Notes under the pieces: model-generated | The model's database searches: none | Told to the model about the DNA's origin: nothing | What the model saw: the letters and a program-made list of their open reading frames with translations, nothing else | Program-made: the position numbers and the translations under genes | Part shown: in pieces, positions 48,000 to 59,106 of the stretch | How positions within the stretch are numbered: position 1 is the stretch's first letter | Layout: each line of letters opens with the position of its first letter | Assembly (NCBI RefSeq): GCF_030272615.1 | Contig: NC_081407.1 | Span: 142,856,897 to 142,920,896 of the forward strand | Reading direction: 5' to 3' | DNA: 64,000 bases | Source: Cryptomeria japonica | Taxonomy: Eukaryota > Streptophyta > Pinopsida > Cupressales > Cupressaceae

Positions 48000-49235
48000 T
48001 GTTGGAAAATTGGAGGAATTGATTTGATTATGTGTTGCATTGATGTTTGTCATTGATGTCAACACTAGTTGTTTTGTTGTCTATTAGATTCCGGTAGAGT
48101 GGTTGGACTTTGATGATGATTAGGAGATTTGTCTCTGGTATGTTCCAATTGGTGGAATTGGTTTGGTTCAGTTATTCATGTGGTTTAGATGCTTGTCACA
48201 TTCAGTTGGTTTGAGATATGGTGATTCAGAAGATATCATATGTTCAAGTAAGCCTTTTGGTTACCAGTAAGGGTTTTACCAGCAGAGCTTTATTGAATAT
48301 CTTTTGATGAATTTGATAAGTGGTGTTGGTGTAGCTTCTAGAAGGTTTTCAGAATGTTGATGGTTATCGTGTTCGTGTTATGGTTGATTTGTGCTATTTC
48401 ATTTGGCTTATGGTGACCTCTTTTAGGTTCGGTGTTATTCCGCTAGGTTATGGACCAGTTTATGTAACCTATTGGTGGATGCTCCCGATGCATTATCGGT
48501 TGGATTTATTGTTTGGTTAATGTTGTTTCAAGCTTAGGCCGACTTGGTTTATCATTGGTTTGCGGGTTTATGTAATGGATTTATTGTACCATCTTTTAAG
48601 TGGCCGACCAAATTGTTTAGGTCTTGGGTTGGTATAAATATGATATAAGATCTCTTTGTAGATCGTGGCATGTGGCATGTGGTATGGGATTAAGGATTAT
48701 CTATGTACAAATAAAGTTGCAATCATATGCAGAAGGTTTGGTCGATCATAGGTGATCAAATTGGGTTTGTGTAAGAGGTTTAAGACCCTTGATATTGAGC
48801 TTAACTAGGACTGTACTCAGGCATAGGAGATGCTATTCTTGCAGTTAATTCTTATTTCTGGATTGTAGTCTGGATTTATTTTGTTGTTAGTGAGGCTCCT
48901 TTGTGATGAGTAGTGCGCTCTAGGTTGTTGGCCTTCCTGCATGTGCAAGCCCCTTATTGTAATCACATACTTATTGCAGAAGTATTATCTAACTATGGGT
49001 AGACTTCCCACCATGATTTTTCCCTTTACCGAGTTTTCCACGTACAAATCTTGGTCTTATGTGTTGTGGATGCATGGTATTTGGTTTATGGTTTATGTCT
49101 GTGCTTAATTAATATATTTGCTATTCCGATATTTGGTTTATGCATTCCAGTAAAAGTTTTTGTGTGCTTAAAGTTTCATAATCTGTTAACAACTGATTCA
49201 CCCCCCCTCTCAGTTGTTCACCAGTTATCCTAACA
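48000..49235 (+). repeat. 3' LTR of element D
   Basis: 1236 bp, starting TGTTGGAAAATTGG and ending TTATCCTAACA, followed by ATGTA of the target-site duplication. It is slightly longer than the left copy because of small indels near the 3' side. Confidence 0.93.
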
Positions 49236-49240
49236 ATGTA

Positions 49241-49910
49241 TATGTGTTTTTGGAAGTTACATTATGTTAAATCGGTATAATTTAATATCTTGATTTTATA
49301 TGATGTGTGCAATATTTTTAATGACTCGTCATGTTACCATTTTAATTACTCATAGGAAATGAACTTAATTCAAACATTATTCAAACTTAATTGAACTTAA
49401 TATATTTAATTGACCATAATTAACTGATCGAATTTAATTGAACTTAATTCAAACTTGATTGAACCTAATTGAATTAGTTGAACTTAATTGAAACATAATA
49501 TACTGAATTGAACTTGATTGAACATAATTGAACTTAATTGAATGATAATGAACGTAATTTAACCTAATTGAACCTAATTAAACTTAATGAACTTAATTGA
49601 ATCATAATGAACATAGTTAACTTGATTGAACTTATTATAACATAATGAACAAAAAATGAGAGATATAGTGGTCCTCGTGACCAAAAGTCTATCAACACGT
49701 ACATAAAACTGACCAAAAGTATATCAATTACATATTACATAAAGTGCATCAAGCCTATATATAATCTTTGAGTTCATCTTGTAAGGAACCTACAAAAAAA
49801 TACATTGTTTTAAAATACATTATCATATTTCTATATTTGTGCAAGAAAATTACATTTATTCAAGTAAAGTTAGACAATTGAACCTTACATATTACAAAGA
49901 TAATTATTTA
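49241..49910. repeat. Transposon F interior with TTGAACTTAA-type minisatellite
   Basis: From about 49368 to 49648 the sequence is a degenerate array of short units around TTGAACTTAATTGAA, about 20 copies with varying spacers. No coding frame is present. The flanks are AT-rich F sequence between element D and the 3' end of the transposase gene. Confidence 0.85.
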
Positions 49911-50690
49911 TTATATATCCTTCAATGCACAAATAGTAGTATTCTTTGATGTCATCTACATGTGGAAGACCTGAAATAAAATAAAAATTGATCAGCTTAA
50001 ATCATAATAAATAGGATCTATTTCTCAAAATGCAATATAAAGTATTCACAAACAGTAGTGGTCATCGATGCCTTCTACTTGTGGGAGACCTGAAACAAAA
50101 ATTAGTTGATTATCTTTTATAATTAGGATGCATGATTTAAAATGCAACATAAAGTATACATCACGACTTTTAAAAGTGAGATGGCTTAAGGGTACAAAAT
50201 TATAACTTACTTGTAATTATTCAAAATGCAACAAAAGTATGTCTTTTACTTGTGGGAGATCGGAAACAAAAATTATTTGATTACCTTTTATAATTAGGAT
50301 GCATGATTTAAAATGCAACATAAAGTATACATCACAAATTTTAAAAGGGAGATGGCTTAAGGGTACAAAATTATAACTTACTTTTATTTATTCATTATGT
50401 TATATACCATCTGCATCCTCTCTCTTTTGCAATACTTGTATTTATTTGATTAGCTTTTATAATTAGGATGCATGATTTAAAATGCAACATAAACAATAGT
50501 AGTCATTGATTCCTTTTACTTGTGGGAGACCTGAAACAAAAATTATTTGATTAGCTTTTATAATTAGGATGCATGATATAAACTGCAACATAAAGTATAC
50601 ATCACAAATTTTAAAAGGGAGATGGCTTAAGGGTACAAAATTATAACTTGTATTTATTTATTCTGTTATATACCATTTGCATCCTCTCTC
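49911..50690 (-). repeat. Tandemly duplicated terminal exon unit of the transposase
   Basis: Four related short exons are each preceded by a TTTCAG- or TTTCCGATC-type acceptor and start G-L-P-(Q/H)-V: near 50530 ('GLPQVKGINDYYCL'), 50265 ('DLPQVKDI'), 50092 ('GLPQVEGIDDHYCL') and 49974 ('GLPHVDDIKEYYYLCIEGYI'). The end of the preceding exon (K-R-E-D-A-N-G, then GTATATAAC) is also present twice, at about 50690 and 50425. The intervening AT-rich intron repeats with it, so the unit is about 170-270 bp. Confidence 0.72.
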
Positions 50691-53600
50691 TTTTGCAATG
50701 CATCTATAATTGTCTTGTGTTCTTCCATAGAGAGTGTCCATAATTGTTTATTAGAAGGTCTGCCACAATATCTATCCAATTTTATATTAGTTGTCACTAC
50801 CAAATGCAAGTAGTGTATAATCTTCTTCTTTGATTCATAATCTTCAAACATGGGCAATCCATTCTTTCTTGTTATATATTTGTGTAGCCAGGTGCCAACA
50901 ACCACAGATCCTATTGGATAGTCATAACTATCATCATCTACTAGAGGATGAATTAACTTATGTTTTGGCTCTACACATCGAGCCAACCAATACTATGTCC
51001 CCTCTTCATTGCCCTTTGGTGTAACAATAGCATAGACATGTCCTACAAACCAATTTCATTTTAATATTTAGTGAGATATAAAATTCACAAATATACATTG
51101 TAAGCATTCATATATGTATTGTTTAATAAACCAAAAGAAATTTCAAATTGAATTTTACCTTCTTGTATAAGATCTGAAATGCGATCATAATCATTTGATG
51201 CAAACATATGATCCATGTCTTCATTTGTTCTTCCATGTGGATCATTTGTTTCTGTGGGTGTCAATGATCTTTGTTGTCATTCTTCGACCCATTCTATATT
51301 CTCACAAAATTCCCAATCACCAAAAATACAAAACTGACAAAAACAAAAAGCTCCCTTGTGAATATAGTCCATGTGTTTGAATTATAACTCTTAAACAAAT
51401 GCCATTTAGATGATCCAATGATGGTATCACATTCATGTCGAATAGGAATATTGTCTTCCTCAACTAACCAGAAGAAACATTGAATTATGGAGTTCTCAGT
51501 TGATCTTGTAGATAACTTTGAATTGCACCAATCCATAATTTCACGAGCATCTCTAAATTTCACTGCATCCTCGAATTTCAGTTGTTCTCTAGAAAGAGCT
51601 CTTTTTACATAGGCACCAACTCCATCATGTTCTCCTTTACCATGTCCTGCTTCAAAAAAAGTCCATATATGTTGGACATTGGTTTCCCTGTGAGCTCTGC
51701 TTATCCAATAAAACATTCTTGCATTTTTGAATTGCCATGTGCAGTTATCTAACCATATCATATGATGTGTCATCTGAATTTCTCTTTCCTTTAGATTGTC
51801 ATAAAAGACCTTGGAGAAATACTAAACAAACTCTGATGAGTGTAATCAATTATCACTAACATAGAAATGGTAATCCCTCAAACTTTTTATGTTATCTTTT
51901 GTACTATCATGTGCATGTCTATATATAATATACATAAAAATTGCCACTTGCACTGAATTGTAATATTGTGATTGAGTTTCCTCTTGTGGTTTTAGAGTGT
52001 ATTTTTCTACAAAATCAACAACTGATACTATTGTTCCAACTAGAAATGTGTTCTTGCATATGCAAAATTGTCCATCAAGCCATCAGGCATGTTGGGAGCG
52101 TTTCACATACTTTGGAACAATATGACTCTTAAACTCATTGATAAATACATTCACACTATTTTGTTCTATAATCAGATCCAAACGTTTCCCAACCTTTCCA
52201 TCCTTTAAAGAGTACTCAATATTTTTAAATCTTCTAACATCAACAATTTTTGTCCAAGATCATTTGAAACATGTTCATGCAAACATTCACCTATCAATGA
52301 ATAGTTCCCACATACATTGCAAAGACCAGAAATACATGCACTTGAAAGAAATAATTGCTCATTAGGTGGTTTACAAAATAAGCATGCAATAAAATCTCTG
52401 ATAGTTTCAGGTGACATGTAAACACCATAATCCTGCACAATATCATTAGCATGCAATGCACAACATATATAAAAAAAAAATTAAAATAATAACGAAATTG
52501 AACATGAGTTTTACAACAACAAGAGATTCTTTGTTTATTGATTTTAACATACCAAGGTATGCATTTTTTAAATGATCTTTGACTAATACACAAATTCAAT
52601 AACATAGATTCATCTAAAAAAAAATTATAAAATTTAGTTTGAATCATGTTTAGAAGATGTTTTGGATGAGGATCGCGGATTTTTTATCTCACCCTTGACT
52701 TCAAAACATCTCTAGCATTAGATGAAACTCTTATATTATCATGCCAAAAAAATTCAATTAATTATTTAGTTTCATCATTTAATTTCATGTCTGACCTTCG
52801 AAGTCTACCACTAAAAATCCAACAATGGTTAAGGAGATCAATTTCAATGGTGTCTCTTCTTTTGGTTGCTCTTGATAAGGTTATATGATGTATGTTTAAA
52901 CATCCACTTATATCACTTATCATTCTTTTATTGGCAGTCTTTTTGTTAACTATAACAGTTGTTATAACTCGTCATGCCACATTCTTATCTTTAGATCGAC
53001 TTGTTTTTTTGATAGAATCAATGGCACTAGCAACAGTAGATACAACTTGCTTATATGATTCATCTTTCCTTTCTAATTTTGTATAAATTCCTAATTTTTT
53101 CACGACTATGTATTTTTAACATTTTCATTAATTTTAGCATTAGTTGACATTGAAATCCTAGCTTTTTATTATAGAAAAATTGTTTATATAATCTATTAGC
53201 ATGTGTTCTAATTTGTCCTCAAGAAACTAAACCATTAAGATTATCTAACACGTTGCTTTCAATATTAAACAAATTACATTCATTTTCATTCAAAGAGGGT
53301 GGTGTATTATTTTCAATTTTTTATTCTTTTCCTTTAGGTGTAACATTAATATCATTAAATGCATATCCAGCTTCCTTTAAATCTTCAATTTGATTTCTAG
53401 TATACTCTTAAGGATTTAAAAATATACCAAGATTCATATCAACATGAACATTTTCATCACCAGTCAAAGTTTCATCTAAAGATACACTCGTATTTGGTTC
53501 TACATTGCCCGCGCCCATCATGGTCTCTTCAATGGTTTCATCTACAACAGGCACATAACTAGATGCTTTAGTGTTCTTCAATTGTCGTAGTCGTGATCTT

Positions 53601-53698
53601 CTATCTCTTTGGCGTTTTGCCTCCTTATCTCTTTGTGCTTGAATTTCCTCTACTGTCATTGTATTCCTTTGTTTCTTTTGGCGTTTCTTTGAACCCAT
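49911..53698 (-). pseudogene. Transposase gene of transposon F (multi-exon, DDE-type)
   Basis: The minus-strand gene starts M-G-S-K-K-R-Q-K-K at 53698, with a strongly basic coiled N-terminus. It continues with 'NIHHITLSRATKRRDTIEID', 'EFFWHDNIRVSSNARDVLKS', 'IPWYVKINKQR', and a Cys-rich block (C-L-F-C near 52380, then C-I-S-G-L-C-N-V-C-G) that could bind zinc. The likely catalytic core follows: 'SVVDFVEKYTL' (first Asp, near 52017), 'HMIWLDNCTWQFKNARMFYW' (second Asp, near 51748) and 'FFEAGHGKGEHDGVGAYVKR' (near 51650). C-terminal exon 51045-50670 has 'DDDSYDYPIGSVVV' and is followed by duplicated short exons. It has several stops and frameshifts. Assignment to Sola is inference. Confidence 0.68.
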
Positions 53699-54758
53699 CT
53701 TTACAATGTCCTCTTGATTAAAAAATTGATTCTTTTACTACAAAAAATTAAAAATTGGTGACTTTTTGCAAATTTTGAGTAAATGATAGTAAAAAAGTGA
53801 GCCAAACACTATAATTTTTCTCTGTCACTATGGATCCCAATGACAAGATCTGTAATTATTGCATTTTGTCCTTTTTTTACAATAACGACTATTTTTATAT
53901 TGGAGCCTAGTTTTAAAAACGAGAACTCGCTATTCATATAACAGGGCCCCGTTTTAGAAAATGAGGGCTCATTATGTAAATTAATGGTAAAAGAAGATAA
54001 CGGGGCCTCATTTTATAAATTTTGAAATCACAACCCACCAAGTGCATCAGGTTCAAGTTCGAGAAAGACATGGAATGCCCAAATCTTAGACTTGGCCTTG
54101 CAAGTTCAAGCTTGTATCAATGGCATGCTCAAATATTGACTTCTGCCAGATTTTTCATGCCTAATATTAGAGAATTTTTTGACGAAATTAAAACCCATTT
54201 CACATTACACTGTGTAGATTCTAAATATGTAATTTTTTTAAAATTTTAATTATTTTCTCTATTTTTCAATTAATTTATACTTAATCCAGTCCATAAAATT
54301 GAAATATTAATTGATTTTGTTTATTTAATAACTATTTAGGGCCAATAAAATATGTGGGTCGTACACAAAAAGTTTTTAAAACAACAATTAGGGCCAATAA
54401 AATATTCAAAAAAAAAAAAAAAAAAAAAATGCTCATGAATCTTTAGTGTGCTACAAGTCATTTCCCAAGAGGGTTTGAAAAAAAACTTTTATTTGTGTCA
54501 AAAAGTGTGGGTCGTACACATGCATGGTATGGTCCTAAAACATGCATTTTTAAAAAGTGATTTCTAGAAATCCCTTTTGAAAGTCAATTTCTATTATCTA
54601 AGGATTCAAATAAATTACATATTTAGAAACTAGACTCCGAGTTATATATTTTGTATTACTAACTTTTTTCAAGATTCAATCTCTAAGTGCTTCAAATTTT
54701 CAGCTCAAATGTGACAAAATCTAAAAATCAGAGAAAACACTTCCACTTGTTGGCCAAA
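53699..54758. other. Right subterminal region of transposon F
   Basis: Upstream of the transposase start (53700-54010) there are GGGCC-type motifs: ACAGGGCCCCGTTTT (53941), ATGAGGGCTCATTA (53961) and ACGGGGCCTCATTTT (54000). These match the left-end set in inverted or direct form. The remaining ~750 bp to the terminus has no coding frame, a 20-base A run (about 54409-54429) and two copies of GTGGGTCGTACAC (54353 and 54507). Confidence 0.6.
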
Positions 54759-54786
54759 AAGTGGACTCAACTTCTTGCATTGACCC
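54759..54786 (-). repeat. Right terminal inverted repeat of transposon F
   Basis: Reading inwards on the minus strand: GGGTCAATGCAAGAAG, then TTGAGTCCACTT. It mirrors the left end. The next four bases, TCAT, are the target-site duplication, and the RT frame of C resumes. Confidence 0.78.
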
Positions 54787-54790
54787 TCAT

Positions 54791-55960
54791 ATGGGTGTGA
54801 AATCAGCATTTCTAAATGGATAATTAAAACAAGATTTTTATATTGAACAACTGAAAGGATTCAAGTTGAAGGATGATTGAACATTGTTTGTAGATTAAAA
54901 AAGGCTTTGTATGGATTGAAACAAGCTCCTGGAGCTTCGTATGGGATGTTACACAAGTATATAACTGATCAAGTATTTCAGAAGGGTTCAACGGAAAGTA
55001 ACTTGTACTTCAAGACAGAATTAGGTAAAATTCTGATTATGGTAGTATATGTTGATATAATCTTTGGAGGAAATATAGATATGTGCAGAAAATTTGTTGT
55101 TGATATGTGTAAAGAATTTGAGATGTCCATGTTGAATTTTTTCCTTGGATTGCAAGTTAATTAGAATGATAAGGGAATTTTCATTTCTCAGTCTAAGTAT
55201 GTCAAAGAACTATTGAAGAAGTTTGGGTTGGATAATTCCAAACCGATATGTATGCCTATGACCACCGAATGCAAGTTAACTAAGGATAATAAATCACCTA
55301 AGGCAAATGCAATTTTGTATAGGTCAATGATTAGAGGACTGTTATATTTGACTACTACTAGAACGGATATCATGTATGTAGTATGCTTGGTAGCAAGGTT
55401 TCAGCAAGAACCAAAAGAATCACATGTTGTGGCACTAAAAAGGATTTTAAGATATCTTAAAGGTAGAGAAGAGTTTGGTCTGTGGTATCCCAGAAATTCA
55501 GATTTTAACCTCACAACTTACATAGATGCAGACTGGGATAGAAGTGTTGATGACAGGAAAAGAACAAGTGGAGGAGCATTCTTTCTTGTCTCTCGGTTAG
55601 TCTTTGGTCAAGAAAAAAGAAAGATTTTGTGTTCTTATCTACGATAGAGGCAGAGTACATTGCAACATCTTCTTGTTGCACTCAAGATTTTATGGATGAA
55701 GCAAACTCTATAGGACATTGGTGTGAAATTTGATGACCCCATTCCTATCATGTTTGATAATACTAGTGCAATAAACATTTCCAAGAATCTAGTACAACAT
55801 TAAAAAACAAAGCATATATTTATCAGGTATCACTTCTTGAGGGAGAAAGCTATAGATAATGAGGTTAGACTTGAGTATGTCCCCACAAAAGAGAAAATTG
55901 GGGATATTTTCACAAAGGTGTTATGCAAAGATACTTTTGAGTATCTCTGGTAGAAGTTAG
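54791..55960 (+). pseudogene. Reverse transcriptase and RNase H, remaining part, of element C
   Basis: Resumes with M-G-V-K-S-A-F-L-N-G, then 'CRLKKALYGLKQAPGA' and 'MVVYVDIIFGG'. The usual V-D-D has lost one Asp by a 3-bp deletion. It continues with 'KKFGLDNSKPICMPMTTE', 'SMIRGLLYLTTTRTDIM' and the RNase H part 'TYIDADWDRSVDDRKRTSGG'. After a frameshift near 55640 it continues with 'AEYIATSSC' and a decayed tail to about 55960. The rest of the protein is broken by at least three stops. Confidence 0.9.
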
Positions 55961-56216
55961 GGGTATTACCCCCTACCAGTTTCAACTAATGTGCATTTTA
56001 GGTGTGCATTGGTCCAGTGAGCAGCATCAACATTCTTTTCTAGACTGGTGCTTATGTGCTTCCTCTCATGGGGAGCGGGAGTGAGTTTCTTAGGAGGAGT
56101 TTTAACCACCATTGTTATTGTTGTCAAAGGGGGAGAGAGAGATGGTTGTGCACTCAATGATGATCTTTTGTTGATTGTTGTTGATGGATTTCGCCATCAA
56201 TGACAAAGGGGGAGAT
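55961..56216 (+). promoter_or_regulatory. 3' polypurine region of element C
   Basis: GTCAAAGGGGGAGAGAGAG (near 56127) and the LTR-adjacent GACAAAGGGGGAGAT (56202-56216). The arm GCCATCAATGACAAAG (56193-56208) can pair with GTTGTCATTGATGTC (56236-56250) inside U3. Confidence 0.8.
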
Positions 56217-57118
56217 TGTTAGCATTACATTATGTGTTGTCATTGATGTCAAATCCTTTGGGTCTAGATTAAGTCTGAATGTGGTATGATGAGCAGGAGT
56301 GTTCAATTTAGGCGTGTTGCATGGATTGAAGGTTTCCCAGTTTCATTGGATACGTTTGGTATCTTCAAAGATTTTTTTTTTGTATTATCTTTTGGTCTGG
56401 CGTGATCTGAAGCTCGAGGCCTTAACCAGATATTGAGGATTTATGGCATGCGGATATGTTTTTGATCCGACCTTGGTGATGTATATAGTGTATTGATATG
56501 TTCAAGGAGTAATGTTGTGATATGGTCTACTTTTAATTTCTTGCCACCACCAGAATGTTTAGCGTGGACCTACTTTAGATCCTTGTCTCAGTCAACACTG
56601 AGAATTATGATTTCCAGAGACAACATTTATAGGAGTTTGATTTGATGATTTCATATACAGTTTTTTTTGTTGAAGACATGTGAGATTGAAGGAATCCAAT
56701 GATTGTGTGAGATATTTACCAGAAGTAAATCTGACAGTACAGATTATGTTTTTCTTGTGGTGGATCCTCTTTGTCTTTCTTTCTTCTTCGACAGTGAGCC
56801 CATTTGTAGTGGGCATATTGGCAATGAGCCCACCAACAATGAGCACATTGGCAGTGAGCCACCCATTTTAAAAATCACCTTAACCAGTGTCACCTTAACC
56901 GATGTTTATATATTGAGAATTAGCATTCTCTGTGGTTTTTCCCTTCTTGGGTTTTCCACGTAAATTATGGTGTCTCTTGTGTCTAATCTAAATTTTACAT
57001 GTGTTTCCTAATTCTATCAATTCTGCTTAATATTTCAGATATGTGCATTAAGGTTAAAAAATTAAAATTTGTTGTCAACTGATTCATCCCCTCCTCTCAG
57101 TTGTCTGGATATTCAACA
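56217..57118 (+). repeat. 3' LTR of element C
   Basis: 902 bp, starting TGTTAGCATTACATTATG and ending GGATATTCAACA, followed by AATTC of the target-site duplication. It has a short internal duplication of CACCTTAACC near 56876-56900 that the left LTR lacks. Confidence 0.93.
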
Positions 57119-57472
57119 AATTCAACATCTCCCTCAAAAGTAGATCCTTTCCTTTCAGTCATTTCAATTACATTTATCTCAATTTCATGGCTAATTCCAA
57201 AACTGGGGTTTGATGTACCTATTCCCAACACATTTCCCTTTTTTTTTGTATGCAAGAAATAGGTACAGAGTTGTACTCTTCATATTAGGCTTCATTCACA
57301 GTGACGAATCATCTCCTTTTGGTGTGCGAAAAGTTCGGAGGACTGTTGTGATGCACCATAGTCCCGACAAATTTTGAGCAGTTTTTTGGGAGCAGGTCTG
57401 ATTCAACTTACATTGCTTAATTCTAGGTGCACGCAACAATCCTACAACTATAGCTCACCGTTTTCATGCTTT
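57119..57472. other. Host sequence between elements C and E
   Basis: Continuation of the second LTR-like copy interrupted at 24878. CAAGAAATAGGTACAGAG here matches CACAAATAGGTACAGAG near 23650 in the first copy. No coding frame is seen. Confidence 0.5.
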
Positions 57473-57922
57473 TGTTAGTGTAGTTTTTTATTTCCTAGTG
57501 GGTTATTTATTTTTTCCCTATATTCCTAGGTTTTTTCTATACTTCTTTTAATCTTGCTTAGGTTAATAAATCATGCTTAATTAGGTGAGTGGTTATGAGG
57601 TGTCACCTTCCTACATGTGTGCATCCATTTTCTATCTTGGGAAGATACTTGCTATCTTTAGTCCAAGAGATGGTTTCTCTTGATTGGTCGGTATTGCCAC
57701 CTCTTCCCTCTCCTTGATCTATAAAAGCATGCTACCTGGCTTGTATTTGGCATCTCTTGATTTTGCATCCTCTTAATTCTATTTTGCTTCTAGCATTTGC
57801 ATTACTCTCTTGGAGACTAGCTCTGTGTTGCTACTTTGATTTCATATCATTTGCATTCATAGTTTAGATATCTATTCATTTGCTCTAGTTTTCTGGGTTT
57901 ATAATCTTTTCAGATTTTATCA
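57473..57922 (+). repeat. 5' LTR of element E, with TATA box
   Basis: 450 bp, TGTTAGTGTAG...CAGATTTTATCA. CTATAAAAGCATGC at about 57718-57731 is a good TATA box for the genomic transcript. Confidence 0.96.
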
Positions 57923-57934
57923 TGGTATCAGAGC
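57923..57934 (+). promoter_or_regulatory. Primer-binding site of element E
   Basis: TGGTATCAGAGC directly abuts the LTR end. It is a perfect 12-base complement to the initiator tRNA-Met 3' end. Confidence 0.95.
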
Positions 57935-59106
57935 TATTCTATGTGCAAGAGTAGATTTCAGTTTCCATATTTGAGAGATTCAGGGGGGGCTAATAAATCT
58001 TATTATAGTTTTTCGAAAAACCCAGTATGCTCTTCTCTTGTATCTTTGGATGATCTTGAGAATTAGAAAAGTTTGACGAATTTTTTTTATCGTTGGGGTT
58101 TGCACATGTGTTTTATGAAATTTGGGTGATTGCAGCATTCCTGATTATACTAGAAGCATCTGTGGTTGTTCCAGCGTGTCCAGGAGGCTTGAGAAAGTCA
58201 AAATCTGGCTTTTGTTTCACTGAAATCAGAGATCGTCATACACAGTTGCAAAACTAGGGTTTCAAGATCAAATCTGACAACCATCTTACATATTTGGTGT
58301 TTTCAATCAATATCGCAGGTTCCAACATTCCTTCTCTTGACTTTGGTAGCCGATTCAGCCTTTGCATGTCATTTTTTGGTTGCTGGGGTCATTTTTGTAT
58401 CTAAAGTCATTCTATTTACACTGGATCTACATCTTCTATACATCAAATAGAAAAATGCCTTATGGGTTTTGTTTGCAGCACAAAAAAACCATCTAGGTAT
58501 CTTTTAGTTTTTGCATGCAGACTGTATATTTTGCATAAACGCACTTAGAAAGTTACAGCAGGACCTCTCTTCGTTGGCTATTGCAATTTTGAAGGTCGTT
58601 TTCAAATGCTTCGTTCTTTCTCATATGGACTCCATTTTCCACAAATTTTTTTTTTATTCTAGATATTTTTTTGTGCTCTATGCACTGGTGCAACCGTTTT
58701 TTGATTTTGATGTAGAGATTTTCCCGAAATTGTAGATTCTCGATCGTGACACTGCATAGTTCTCATTTTGTGAACTTAGAAGGATCATAACTTTCACATA
58801 TGACCTCGTATCGAGGTGATTATTTTTTTGAAAGTGCATGATTTTTCATGTAGATTGCAGTGGTGCTAGTTTTTTTTGTATATTGTGCCAAAAGTTCATT
58901 CTCAGCATATGCTTTTCATGAGGATTTTGTAATGCATTGAAATCAAGACCACTTAGTATTTATTGCTAGTGGTAGTTGTAAACGCACTAATATAAAGTAC
59001 CAAATCATAATTTATTAGGGGGTTCTTTGATTGAGTGAAAAGGGGGGGGGGGTTGTCTTGATTGTGTTCTCTTCCTTTCGACATTTTTTTTCTGCACTTC
59101 TTCATC
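57935..59106 (+). other. Untranslated leader of element E
   Basis: 1.17 kb without a convincing coding frame; a 74-codon frame at 58511-58735 has no recognisable features. It is T-rich and contains an 11-base G run (59042-59052). It would be a long 5' leader, where packaging or dimerisation signals would be expected. Confidence 0.6.

Larger units (their letters stand above)
34760..49235 (+). mobile_element. Ty1/copia element 'D' (SIRE-like), with LINE and solo LTR inside
   Basis: LTRs 34760-35947 and 48000-49235 are flanked by a perfect 5-bp duplication ATGTA (34755-34759, 49236-49240). The interior has the same gag-pol layout as B and is its closest relative here (gag 'ETRLRCLSKEIWEI' versus 'ETHLRCLGKDIWEI'). 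A LINE interrupts gag at 36311-42873, and a solo LTR interrupts RNase H at 46291-47190. Removing both leaves about 7.0 kb, a normal size for this group. It is inserted in the middle of transposon F. Confidence 0.94.

Noticed and set aside
49911-50690. Possible CRISPR-like or tRNA repeat array
   Set aside because: Repeats are long, unequal and contain splice junctions of the transposase gene; this is a eukaryotic sequence with no cas genes.
58511-58735. 74-codon frame in the leader of element E
   Set aside because: No recognisable domain or coding bias; T-rich leader sequence gives chance Phe/Leu-rich frames.
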